Shown here: piece by piece, positions 1-6,083 of the stretch
How positions within the stretch are numbered: position 1 is the first letter of the stretch
Layout: each line of letters starts with the position of its first letter
Assembly: GCA_046760705.1 (NCBI GenBank)
Contig: JBHIER010000215.1
Location: 1-6,124 of the forward strand
Direction of reading: 5' to 3'
Length of the DNA stretch: 6,124 nt
Origin: JBHIER01 sp046760705 [NCBI: bacterium]
GTDB lineage: Bacteria > JBHIER01 > G020348925
Translations under genes and position numbers: made by a program
Notes under the pieces: generated by a model
Databases searched by the model: none
Seen by the model: the letters and a program-made list of their open reading frames with translations, nothing else
Told to the model about the DNA's origin: nothing

Positions 1-13
1 ACTTGTTTGGGTT

Positions 14-41
14 TGGGAGCTGGTGGCTTGGAGCTTGTAGT
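14..41 (+). repeat. Short run of degenerate 7-bp tandem repeats (NNNGAGC-like)
   Basis: Four consecutive heptamers can be read on the plus strand: TGGGAGC, TGGTGGC, TTGGAGC and TTGTAGT. Two match NNNGAGC exactly and the other two are degraded. The last unit is also the outer arm of the hairpin at 35-107. The same heptamer pattern, in the opposite orientation, occurs inside the surface-protein gene at 2550-2591. This suggests one dispersed repeat family. With so few units, chance periodicity cannot be excluded for this copy alone. Confidence 0.5.
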
Positions 42-107
42 AAGCTACGGAGTGCAACGGAGTAGCCTCAAAACAGCACTCCGCTACCACTCCGTGCTTG
101 ACTACAA
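35..107. repeat. Long imperfect inverted repeat (hairpin) downstream of the ATPase D gene
   Basis: The arms pair in nested blocks: TTGTAGT 35-41 with ACTACAA 101-107; AAGC 42-45 with GCTT 96-99; ACGGAGTG 47-54 with CACTCCGT 88-95; CGGAGT 58-63 with ACTCCG 78-83; and GC 65-66 with GC 76-77. Single-base bulges sit at 46, 64 and 100, with a small internal loop at 55-57/84-87 and a 9-base loop at 67-75. That is about 27 base pairs. It lies about 130 bp past the D stop codon in the direction of transcription. No T tract follows on the minus strand, so it is not a canonical intrinsic terminator. It could be a REP-like palindromic unit, an mRNA 3'-end stabiliser or a remnant of a small transposable repeat. 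Confidence 0.8.
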
Positions 108-238
108 ACAACATGGGAGTCTTTCATGCGCACTATGGTGAGATGGAACAAGAAGAGCCGCGTCCTTATACATGCAGCCGGGCACCTATTGGGTCAAATG
201 GGACGGGAGGGATAAAAGCGGTGGGAGGCGAGAGGGTG

Positions 239-859
239 TCACCTCTCCTCGACCATCGATTTGATCTTCATCAAGCGGGTCAGATTGGCCCGTTCCAGCT
301 CCTCCAGCTTCATGGTAATAAATTGGATGGTCTCTCTGAGGTTGGGAATGAGGGTATATTCGAGGGCATTCACTCTGCGCCGCGTTCGGTCGATCTCGTC
401 GGCCAGCAGCATCATCGTCTTTTCTGCTCGGGCCAGTTCGATGAGCCGCAGCAGGACTGCGTCCAGAGAGCTCAGCGAGATGTCCAGCTCGCCCGAGGTG
501 TTGGCGAAGCCGTAGCAGTAAATCCTGCCCTCGGCCCGGGGTTCGAACAGGGGCACCTCCACGTTCATGATCCGGCCGGTGGTCACTCCCACCTCCAGCC
601 GCTTGCCGGGCAGGGCCAGGGCCGCCTCCAAGGACGCCTTGGACATGACCGACCGGGCTAACGTAAACCGCCTGAAGGCCAGTTGGAGCTCCTGCTCCAA
701 CTCCTGCCGCATGCCCCGGATCTGCTTGACCAGCTCCATGAACTGGCGCATCAGCTCGTCCTGCTTGTCCTTGAGCAGCTTGTGTCCGCGGATGGCCAGT
801 TTCAGCCGCTTCTTCAGCCTGAGCAGATGCATCCGCGTTGGGTTTGCTGCAAGGAGCAT
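239..859 (-). CDS. ntpD: V/A-type ATP synthase subunit D (central rotor shaft)
   Basis: Subunit D is the coiled-coil central stalk of the V/A-type rotary ATPase. It turns inside the A3B3 head and couples ATP chemistry to ion movement through the membrane ring. The 206 residues match the usual family length. The N-terminal signature is clear (NPTRM at 6-10, then a basic helix and GHKLLKDKQDEL at 25-36), as is the C-terminal helix (RRRVNALEY about 160-168, IPNLRETIQFI about 171-181, LEELERANLTRL about 185-196). These form the two long antiparallel helices, with the short globular insert (about 85-130) between them. The ATG start has AAAGG seven bases upstream. It follows subunit B by 41 bp and is presumably cotranscribed with it. 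D is the last ATPase gene here, as in Thermus-type operons: nothing resembling subunits I or K follows in the 238 bp left, which hold only the heptamers, the hairpin and unremarkable sequence. Confidence 0.97.
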   Translation of the reverse strand: MLLAANPTRMHLLRLKKRLKLAIRGHKLLKDKQDELMRQFMELVKQIRGMRQELEQELQLAFRRFTLARSVMSKASLEAALALPGKRLEVGVTTGRIMNVEVPLFEPRAEGRIYCYGFANTSGELDISLSSLDAVLLRLIELARAEKTMMLLADEIDRTRRRVNALEYTLIPNLRETIQFITMKLEELERANLTRLMKIKSMVEER

Positions 860-900
860 AGAATTACCTTTTATCTATGTGAACATACGCCCATAAAGGG

Positions 901-2307
901 CTACACTACCGATATATCGGCACTCTCCTCTTTCTTGAAACGAGGCAGATATTTTTCGATCCATTCCGGCCTGATCCGTTTCAGCTCCACCGTGGGAAAG
1001 ACCGAGAGCAGTTCCCAGCCTAGATCGAGGGTCTCCTCGATGGTCCGCTCCTCGTACTCTCCCTGGGAGACGTATCGGGCTTCAAACTCGTCGGCGAACT
1101 CATAGAACATCCGATCGGCTGCGGACAGGGCCGCCTCTCCCAGGATGACGGCCAGCTCCTGGGCCTCCTTGCCCCGGGCGTAGGCGGCAAACAGTTGGTT
1201 GAAGATATCGGAGTGATCCTCCCGGGTCTTGTCCGCACCGATCCCTTTGTCCTTGAGGCGCGACAGGGACGGCAGGACGTCGATGGGAGGCGAGACCCCC
1301 TTCTTGTGCAACCCTCTGGAGAGGATGATCTGTCCCTCGGTGATATATCCTGTCAGGTCCGGTATGGGGTGGGTCTTGTCGTCCTCTGGCATGGTCAGAA
1401 TAGGGATGAGGGTGATGGAACCCTTCTTGCCTTTGATGCGGCCTGCCCTCTCGTAGACGCTGGCCAGGTCGGTGTAGAGATAGCCCGGATAGCCGCGGCG
1501 CCCCGGCACCTCCTTTCGGGCGGCTGAGACCTCTCGGAGGGCCTCGCAGTAGTTGGTCATATCGGTCAGGATAACGAGCACGTGCATCTCCTTCTCGAAG
1601 GCCAGGTATTCTGCTGCGGTGAAGGCCATGCGCGGTGTGGCGATCCGCTCGATGGCCGGATCGTCGGCCAGATTCAAGAAGAGGACCGACCGGTCGATGG
1701 CTCCGGTCTGGCGAAAGTCGGAGATGAAATAGTCGGCCTCCTCAAAGGTGATGCCCATGGCGGCGAAGACGACGGAGAAGACCTCCTCGGTGCCCAGCAC
1801 CCTGGCCTGCCGGGCAATCTGGGCCGCCAGCCGATTGTGGGGCAGCCCAAACCCGGAGAAGATGGGCAGTTTCTGGCCCCGGACCAAAGTGTTCAGACCG
1901 TCGATGGCCGAGATGCCTGTCTGAATGAACTCCGAGGGATACTCCCGGGCGCAGGGGTTGATGGGGCTGCCGTTGATGTCCACCCGGCTCTCCGGCAGGA
2001 TGGCCGGCCCCTTGTCGATGGGGCGGCCCAGCCCGTCGAAGACGCGGCCCAACATGTCTAACGAAACTCCCAACTCGATCCCCTTACCCAAAAACGTCAC
2101 CCGACTCTTGAAGACATCCACCCCCGTGGCCTCCTCACAGAGCGGGACGCGCGCTTTGTCCATGTTCACCTCAAGGACTTTTCCCCGGCGCCGTTCACCG
2201 TTGGGAAGTTGAAGCTCCACCAGCTCCTCAAACTTGACCCCCCCCACCTCCTCCACCAGAACCAGCGGGCCGGCAATCTCTCGAATGGTCAGATACTCTT
2301 TCCGCAT
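901..2307 (-). CDS. ntpB: V/A-type ATP synthase subunit B (non-catalytic head subunit)
   Basis: B alternates with catalytic subunit A in the A3B3 hexamer of the membrane-associated V/A-type ATPase and contributes to the nucleotide-site interface. From the ATG at 2307 it is 468 residues, normal for the family. Visible landmarks are the N-terminal beta barrel ([14 protein letters not shown] near residue 8), a degenerate P-loop region SGFGLPHN at 151-158 in place of a true Walker [21 protein letters not shown] at 247-266, [19 protein letters not shown] at 272-290, and PSLSRL at 346-351, whose Arg350 is the expected arginine finger. The C-terminal helical domain ends [15 protein letters not shown]. 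An in-frame TTG lies 15 bases upstream, but ATG is preferred because GGGAG sits eight bases before it and protein similarity begins there. Oddity: subunit A is not upstream. A secreted-protein gene ends 29 bp before this start. Codon use is GC-rich, like that of D. Confidence 0.97.
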   Translation of the reverse strand: MRKEYLTIREIAGPLVLVEEVGGVKFEELVELQLPNGERRRGKVLEVNMDKARVPLCEEATGVDVFKSRVTFLGKGIELGVSLDMLGRVFDGLGRPIDKGPAILPESRVDINGSPINPCAREYPSEFIQTGISAIDGLNTLVRGQKLPIFSGFGLPHNRLAAQIARQARVLGTEEVFSVVFAAMGITFEEADYFISDFRQTGAIDRSVLFLNLADDPAIERIATPRMAFTAAEYLAFEKEMHVLVILTDMTNYCEALREVSAARKEVPGRRGYPGYLYTDLASVYERAGRIKGKKGSITLIPILTMPEDDKTHPIPDLTGYITEGQIILSRGLHKKGVSPPIDVLPSLSRLKDKGIGADKTREDHSDIFNQLFAAYARGKEAQELAVILGEAALSAADRMFYEFADEFEARYVSQGEYEERTIEETLDLGWELLSVFPTVELKRIRPEWIEKYLPRFKKEESADISVV

Positions 2308-2315
2308 ATCCACAT

Positions 2316-2320
2316 CTCCC
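2316..2320 (-). promoter_or_regulatory. Ribosome binding site deciding the start of subunit B
   Basis: GGGAG on the minus strand, eight bases before the ATG at 2307. It overlaps the codons after an alternative upstream TTG at 2322, which has no comparable site. It therefore supports the ATG as the real start. Confidence 0.65.
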
Positions 2321-2336
2321 AAAATGTCTGTATTGG

Positions 2337-4667
2337 CTACCTGATCAAAGCCATCTTTCTCGTTGCTGAGAATCCCCCTGCCTGTAAAACTGAAAAGTAT
2401 ATCCCGCTCGGCACGTCATTGCCGTCATAACTCCTCCCATCCCAAAGGACAGTGTACCATCCAGGCTTCTTCGGTGCATCAACCAATGTTTGTACCTCTT
2501 GTCCAAGAATGTTGTAGATTTTAAGCGTAGCGCGAAGGGCGCACCCTGCGCTCTCTGCTCTAAGCTCTAAGCTCCGGGCTCTCTGCTCTGTGCTGGGGAT
2601 GGCGAAGCGGATGTGGGTGGTGGGATTGAAAGGGTTCGGCTCATTCTGGAAAAGATAGATCTCCTCAGGGACGAACATTCCGTCCGAAGAGGAGAGGCCA
2701 GTGGGTTTGAGCACGGTGACGATCATGGTGTCGGTGTCGCTGGCTGAGCTATCGTCCACCACGGTGAAGGCCACGTCGGCCGTCCCTTCGAAGTTTGGGG
2801 CTGTGAGCACAGCCCGGTCCCCTTGTATGGTCACCTCCACCGATTCAGTGGAGGCCACAGCCGACCAAAAGAGGGCCGAGTCCGGCGAATCGACGTCCTC
2901 CACGTATTGACCCAGATTGAGGAGGACCGAGTCCCCGGAAACAAAACTCGTGTCCGGCAGCGGAACGATGACCGGCGGATCGTTCACCGCCAGCACAGCT
3001 ACTCTCACCACCAAGCTGTCTGAAAGGAGGCCGTCGGTGGCAATGACTGTAAAACTCGTGTCCCTTGTCCCTTCAACAGGCGTTCCGGCGATGACCGAAT
3101 CGGAAGGGGACAACCAGCCTGGATAGTCTGCAAAAGAAATGGCAAGGGAATCACCGTCAGGATCGATGGCTATTGCCGCGTAGGAGAAGAATCGGTCCTC
3201 AACGGCCCTGGCCGTGGAGTCGGAAGTGATCACCGGCCGCCTGTTGATGGGTTTGAAAACTGTGACGATCATGGTATCGGTATCGCTGGCTGAGCTGTCG
3301 TCCACCACGGTGAAGGCCACCTCGGCCGTCCCTTCGAAGTCCGGAGCTGTGAGCACAGCCCGGTCCCCTTGTATGGTCACCTCCACCGATTCAGTGGAGG
3401 CCACAGCCGACCAAAAGAGGGCCGAGTCCGGCGAATCGACGTCCTCCACGTATTGACCCAGATTGAGGAGGACCGAGTCCCCGGAAACAAAACTCGTGTC
3501 CGGCAGCGGAACGATGACCGGCGGATCGTTCACCGCCAGCACAGCTACTCTCACCACCAAGCTGTCTGAAAGGAGGCCGTCGGTGGCAATGACTGTAAAA
3601 CTCGTGTCCCTTGTCCCTTCAACAGGCGTTCCGGCGATGACCGAATCGGAAGGGGACAACCAGCCTGGATAGCCTGCAAAGGAGATTGCGAGGGAATCAT
3701 CGTCGGGATCGATGGCTATTGCCGCATAGGTGAAGAATCGGTCCTCAACGGCCCTGGCCGTGGAGTCGGAAAGAATCTCCGGCGGCCTGTTCGCAATTGC
3801 ATTTGTTCGATACAACCGCCGCACCCTGCTCGCCTCAGTAAAATTGGGATTTGTCTCATCGGGGAGGCTCGTAACAGTTACGATAGAACCGAGACCTTCG
3901 GCGTACCATTCATAAACAATGACGGCCAGTGTCGAATCGAACACAGCCACAAACTGGTACCCCAGAAAGACGGAAAGGACTAAGTGGGTAATGTCGTGAT
4001 GTTTTACTCGAAGGGCCTTATGCCGACCGTGAGGGACAACTACCGTCCCCCACCCATCAACCTCCCCCTCAGTGGCAAATTCGATCTCGACCAGGACGTC
4101 GAGCGATTCGTCCGGAAAGAGCGGGTTCGGAGCGGGATTTTTGATACGAAAGATGTCTATAAATGCAGTCGAATCGGACCACGACGCACCATACTCCAAA
4201 GAAAGAGGGATCATCGTCATGGACGAATCGAGAACTATAGCCAAGGGCACTCCGAAAATATTCTGGCTCCCGGACCCAAGAAGCTCGACACCCCTTTCAT
4301 CAAGTCTCATGTAGAGAAATCCCGCAGCGGTATCGATACCGGCAATGTTGAGCCCATCTGTATCGTAAACCAGGTTGGCCTCCGGAAAGAGATCGCCGAA
4401 GGGGGTCTCCTCTCTCAGGACGATTCGGTCAACCACAGAGTCGGCCGTCGATCCCTGGCTGAAGTCCCAGGTCTGCGGACCGCCTGAGTGGCCCACATCC
4501 ACCGACACAGCACCCTCGGTGTTCACATAGAACTCGTTCGTTACCCCTGGTGTGGATGGGATCTCGTCCCTCGTGATGACAATCTGGGCCTGACTCGAGG
4601 CCCAGACCGAGATAATACCTGCAAAGAGAGGAAAGAGTATGCTTCGGCTATACGAATAATTTCTCAC
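2337..4667 (-). CDS. Large secreted/surface protein with duplicated Ig/cadherin-like repeats and C-terminal sorting domain
   Basis: A 776-residue exported protein of unknown ligand. A signal peptide occupies about residues 1-28 (Arg2 and Arg8, hydrophobic [14 protein letters not shown], small residues near SSQAQ). Residues 29-290 form a domain with the PQTWDFSQG motif (64-72), common in secreted FCB-group proteins. Two tandem 182-residue units follow (about 294-475 and 476-657). Each has a putative-Ig (He_PIG-like) half with DPDxDSL, PGWLSP and [19 protein letters not shown], then a cadherin-like half opening VNDPPVI and rich in Asp (VEDVDSPDS), plausibly Ca2+-binding. The C-terminus is a FlgD-like/type IX-style sorting domain: [20 protein letters not shown] (672-691), [16 protein letters not shown] (714-729), [17 protein letters not shown] and a final RKMALIR. 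About 20 residues (692-711) interrupt this domain and derive from a heptamer repeat. Start is GTG with GAGG five bases upstream, directly before the signal peptide. Probable role in adhesion or surface structure is inferred; anchoring versus release is undetermined. Confidence 0.92.
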   Translation of the reverse strand: MRNYSYSRSILFPLFAGIISVWASSQAQIVITRDEIPSTPGVTNEFYVNTEGAVSVDVGHSGGPQTWDFSQGSTADSVVDRIVLREETPFGDLFPEANLVYDTDGLNIAGIDTAAGFLYMRLDERGVELLGSGSQNIFGVPLAIVLDSSMTMIPLSLEYGASWSDSTAFIDIFRIKNPAPNPLFPDESLDVLVEIEFATEGEVDGWGTVVVPHGRHKALRVKHHDITHLVLSVFLGYQFVAVFDSTLAVIVYEWYAEGLGSIVTVTSLPDETNPNFTEASRVRRLYRTNAIANRPPEILSDSTARAVEDRFFTYAAIAIDPDDDSLAISFAGYPGWLSPSDSVIAGTPVEGTRDTSFTVIATDGLLSDSLVVRVAVLAVNDPPVIVPLPDTSFVSGDSVLLNLGQYVEDVDSPDSALFWSAVASTESVEVTIQGDRAVLTAPDFEGTAEVAFTVVDDSSASDTDTMIVTVFKPINRRPVITSDSTARAVEDRFFSYAAIAIDPDGDSLAISFADYPGWLSPSDSVIAGTPVEGTRDTSFTVIATDGLLSDSLVVRVAVLAVNDPPVIVPLPDTSFVSGDSVLLNLGQYVEDVDSPDSALFWSAVASTESVEVTIQGDRAVLTAPNFEGTADVAFTVVDDSSASDTDTMIVTVLKPTGLSSSDGMFVPEEIYLFQNEPNPFNPTTHIRFAIPSTEQRARSLELRAESAGCALRATLKIYNILGQEVQTLVDAPKKPGWYTVLWDGRSYDGNDVPSGIYFSVLQAGGFSATRKMALIR
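2550..2591 (-). repeat. Six tandem heptamers inserted in frame in the sorting domain
   Basis: On the plus strand the units are GCTCTCT, GCTCTAA, GCTCTAA, GCTCCGG, GCTCTCT and GCTCTGT, a strict GCTCNNN period of seven. GCTGGGG at 2592-2598 may be a decayed seventh unit, and GCACCCT at 2541-2547 is similar. Read on the minus strand they are NNNGAGC and encode part of the segment [20 protein letters not shown] (residues 692-711). This segment sits between two motifs that are normally almost adjacent (IRFAIP and [11 protein letters not shown]). 42 bp is a multiple of three, so the frame is kept. Confidence 0.85.
2702..3247 (-). repeat. 546-bp tandem repeat, C-terminal copy
   Basis: Direct repeat of 3248-3793 at an offset of exactly 546 bp (182 codons). 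It encodes the second Ig/cadherin-like unit of the surface protein. From 2800 to 3126 it is identical base for base to 3346-3672 (327 bp). Scattered mismatches occur on both sides of that core. Confidence 0.95.
3248..3793 (-). repeat. 546-bp tandem repeat, N-terminal copy
   Basis: Partner of 2702-3247, encoding the first Ig/cadherin-like unit. Similarity fades at 3791-3792. Protein differences between the copies are few: for example FFTY versus FFSY, DPDDD versus DPDGD, AGYPG versus [15 protein letters not shown] versus [10 protein letters not shown], and the inter-domain linker residues. Confidence 0.95.
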
Positions 4668-4672
4668 TATAT

Positions 4673-4676
4673 CCTC
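4673..4676 (-). promoter_or_regulatory. Ribosome binding site for the GTG start of the surface protein
   Basis: GAGG on the minus strand, five bases before the GTG at 4667. The GTG is immediately followed by a good signal peptide, which makes it the credible start even though it is not ATG. Confidence 0.6.
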
Positions 4677-4700
4677 AATATTCCCTAGTCCTCTTCCAGC

Positions 4701-4890
4701 GTATCGTCAATCGTTACACGGTTGCGCAGCTCGAATCGTCATCCGGCTCTCGGTTGCGTTTTGCACTACGGTCACCGAATTTGGTCCATGCAAGGGACAG
4801 GTTATATAACTGTCGGCTTACTTTGTCGTAAACATCGATCAATCTTTCGCAGATGGCAACATCCACAAACTTAGCATAAAGATGGCGCGT
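4701..4890. repeat. 190-bp direct repeat, outer copy
   Basis: Matches 5585-5774 at an offset of 884 bp with a single difference (G at 4884, C at 5768). Both ends are sharp: bases 4700/5584 and 4891/5775 differ, and no similarity is visible beyond. The two copies bracket the toxin-antitoxin-like pair. Confidence 0.97.
4714..4890 (-). pseudogene. 3' fragment of the four-helix bundle gene
   Basis: This is the coding part of the outer 190-bp repeat. It corresponds to codons 92-149 plus the stop of the intact gene at 5598-6047, with one substitution (Asp94 to His). It has no start codon or 5' portion, because sequence downstream of the toxin gene abuts codon 92. It is therefore a headless remnant, unlikely to be translated. 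Its near-perfect identity means the duplication is recent or the copies are kept alike by recombination. Confidence 0.9.
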
Positions 4891-4903
4891 GGACGTACCC
4901 TCT

Positions 4904-5290
4904 TTAAACTATTAAACTTTCAATCTCGGCAATCACTTCTTTTAGTGTTGGCTCTTCTGATTCCATCACCTTGTTAGGAGAAGTCTCTGGGCCAATGTGT
5001 TTGTGGTCCGGAAATGTAGAAATGTGCCGATGATGAGGGGCCATAATATATCTGAAAACCCTAACACCATCCCTAGCCTGATAATGATAACGGTATTTGT
5101 ATTTATCAATTTTCTCACTTACATCTACAAATTCAGTGAAGTTTAACCTCGATCCGTCCTGAAAGCAAATAATCCCACTGACAAAACCTACATAGAGCGA
5201 ACGTTTATCCTTAAAAATGTCGGATTGAATAACAAAGGGTGACTTTTCAATAGCTTCGTTAATCTCTTTGAAATACTCTTCTATTAGCAA
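4904..5290 (-). CDS. TumE/DUF6516-like putative toxin of a toxin-antitoxin pair
   Basis: 128 residues, resembling the TumE (DUF6516) family, which is annotated as the toxin part of two-gene toxin-antitoxin modules; the target and reaction are not known to me. Family-like landmarks in order are EEYFKEI near the N-terminus, FQDGSRLNFTEFVD (43-56), KYRYHYQ (65-71), FRYIMAPHHRHISTFPDHKHIG (split as FRYIMAPHH 79-87 and TFPDHKHIG 92-100) and PTLKEVIAEIE (114-124). The His-rich segment (His86, 87, 89, 96, 98) is the likely functional core. I recall the family usually having Asp-Asn before APHH, whereas here it is Ile-Met. The start must be TTG: the first internal ATG is codon 83, and AGGGG lies seven bases upstream. 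It overlaps the upstream partner by 7 bp, implying translational coupling. Composition is AT-rich. Assignment is from pattern memory, not a search. Confidence 0.7.
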   Translation of the reverse strand: MLIEEYFKEINEAIEKSPFVIQSDIFKDKRSLYVGFVSGIICFQDGSRLNFTEFVDVSEKIDKYKYRYHYQARDGVRVFRYIMAPHHRHISTFPDHKHIGPETSPNKVMESEEPTLKEVIAEIESLIV

Positions 5291-5568
5291 ATTTCGGCCC
5301 CTGCCAACAATTTTCTATCTTGCAGAAGTTTTTTCAAGGTCTCATATTCCCCCGCCCACCTTACGAAATCTTCGGAATCGCCCATCTCCCCTTTTTGAAA
5401 CTGCTGATAAAACTCTTCAGAAGTCGTTCGAAATTTCTTCTCAAAATCTTTCAAATTTCTCTGAGTTTTAGAAATCCCAACATCTATGACCCTCAATTCG
5501 TTTTTAACTGCGCCATTTAGAAGAGGCACCAAATTTTTATTTTTGGATCCGATGATAAGTTGAGTCAT
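5284..5568 (-). CDS. Small helical protein, putative antitoxin partner of the TumE-like gene
   Basis: 94 residues, mostly charged and predicted helical from about residue 30 onward. The segment TTSEEFYQQFQKGEMGDSED followed by FVRWAGEYETLKKLL (about 48-82) resembles a motif seen in small proteins encoded beside DUF6516 toxins. I see no recognisable DNA-binding motif. It precedes the toxin gene and overlaps it by 7 bp, the usual antitoxin-first order. It has the strongest Shine-Dalgarno in the window (AAGGAGG, five bases before ATG), which fits antitoxin made in excess over the TTG-started toxin. It begins 29 bp after the four-helix gene stop, so the three genes may share a transcript. The antitoxin role is inferred from position and pattern only. 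Confidence 0.6.
   Translation of the reverse strand: MTQLIIGSKNKNLVPLLNGAVKNELRVIDVGISKTQRNLKDFEKKFRTTSEEFYQQFQKGEMGDSEDFVRWAGEYETLKKLLQDRKLLAGAEIC
5298..5302 (-). promoter_or_regulatory. Ribosome binding site for the TTG start of the toxin
   Basis: AGGGG on the minus strand, seven bases before TTG at 5290 and inside the last codons of the antitoxin gene. It supports TTG as the start in the absence of any nearby ATG or GTG. Confidence 0.5.
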
Positions 5569-5573
5569 AATCT

Positions 5574-5580
5574 CCTCCTT
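5574..5580 (-). promoter_or_regulatory. Strong ribosome binding site of the antitoxin gene
   Basis: AAGGAGG on the minus strand, five bases before the ATG at 5568: a near-ideal Shine-Dalgarno. It lies just outside the 190-bp repeat, whose edge is at 5585. Confidence 0.8.
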
Positions 5581-5584
5581 TGAA

Positions 5585-5774
5585 GTATCGTCAATCGTTA
5601 CACGGTTGCGCAGCTCGAATCGTCATCCGGCTCTCGGTTGCGTTTTGCACTACGGTCACCGAATTTGGTCCATGCAAGGGACAGGTTATATAACTGTCGG
5701 CTTACTTTGTCGTAAACATCGATCAATCTTTCGCAGATGGCAACATCCACAAACTTAGCATAAAGATCGCGCGT
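5585..5774. repeat. 190-bp direct repeat, inner copy within the four-helix gene
   Basis: Covers codons 92-149, the stop codon and 13 bp of 3' flank of the intact four-helix gene. It is identical to 4701-4890 except for one base. Its 5' edge coincides exactly with a codon boundary, probably by chance. Confidence 0.97.
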
Positions 5775-6047
5775 CTGGCTTAAAGAGACAATAGTCTCAT
5801 TTGATTCAGTCATAGCATCATCAATGTATTTCTGGAAACCTCTCTTCTGGTGCCTCTTGGAATGTCCTTCAGCAATCAATCTCGGGATAGCTTTAACCGC
5901 TCGTCGAAGCTGATCAGTAAGATCGTACTGCTCTTCTTTAGGTAATTTAGGTAGAATATTTTGGAACACCTCAAGCATTGCTTGATAGCTAATTTGGTAG
6001 ACTTCCAAATCGTGAAAACTTCTTATTGGCTTATCGCTTTTCTCCAT
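5598..6047 (-). CDS. Four-helix bundle protein, S23 / 23S rRNA intervening-sequence family
   Basis: 149 residues matching the small four-helix bundle family (TIGR02436-like) first noted in open reading frames within 23S rRNA intervening sequences. The family also includes the Avd accessory proteins of diversity-generating retroelements. Family landmarks are FHDLEVYQISYQAMLEVF (11-28), LPKEEQYDLTDQLRRAVKAI (35-54) and IAEGHSKR (58-65). The usual GS-type third-helix motif is replaced by DDAMTESNETIVSLSQTRDL, so it is a divergent subgroup. The acidic tail (REPDDDSSCATV) extends past the usual helices. Biochemical role is unknown; there is no rRNA or reverse transcriptase here to explain it. The ATG at 6047 has only a weak AAGAAA upstream. 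Its last 58 codons are duplicated at 4714-4890, and the putative toxin-antitoxin pair follows directly. Confidence 0.88.
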   Translation of the reverse strand: MEKSDKPIRSFHDLEVYQISYQAMLEVFQNILPKLPKEEQYDLTDQLRRAVKAIPRLIAEGHSKRHQKRGFQKYIDDAMTESNETIVSLSQTRDLYAKFVDVAICERLIDVYDKVSRQLYNLSLAWTKFGDRSAKRNREPDDDSSCATV

Positions 6048-6059
6048 CGCTTTTCTTAA

Positions 6060-6083
6060 GACACAACCGTCTGACGCAACCGT
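6060..6083 (-). repeat. Tandem 11-mers upstream of the four-helix gene
   Basis: ACGGTTGCGTC and ACGGTTGTGTC on the minus strand, separated by two bases, one mismatch apart, ending 12 bp before the ATG at 6047. The 9-mer core ACGGTTGCG recurs inverted in the 3' end of the same gene (GCGCAACCGT around 5602-5611 and its duplicate around 4718-4727). Position suits an operator or a recombination site, but nothing proves either. Confidence 0.45.

Noticed and set aside
35-107. Rho-independent terminator for the ATPase genes
   Set aside because: The stem is long and bulged, and no run of T follows it on the minus strand.
98-661. Plus-strand open frame of 187 codons across the D gene
   Set aside because: It lies almost wholly antisense to a well-supported ATPase subunit, has no recognisable domain and no good ribosome site. 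It is a high-GC shadow frame.
1582-2061. Plus-strand open frame of 159 codons inside the B gene
   Set aside because: It is antisense to strongly conserved subunit B codons and its translation shows no family resemblance.
2307-2322. Upstream TTG at 2322 as start of subunit B
   Set aside because: The ATG at 2307 has a well-spaced GGGAG, and conserved protein sequence starts right after it.
3984-4487. Plus-strand open frame of 167 codons inside the surface-protein gene
   Set aside because: It is antisense to a continuous coding frame with signal peptide and domains, and has no independent support.
4680-4710. Sigma-70-like promoter for the surface protein with TTGACG at 4705-4710
   Set aside because: No convincing -10 box lies 16-18 bases away, and FCB-group promoters may not follow this pattern. 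The hexamer belongs to the duplicated repeat.
4701-5774. Template/variable repeat pair of a diversity-generating retroelement, suggested by an Avd-like four-helix gene next to a near-identical repeat
   Set aside because: The single mismatch is G/C rather than adenine-directed, the repeat is the end of the four-helix gene itself, and no reverse transcriptase is present.
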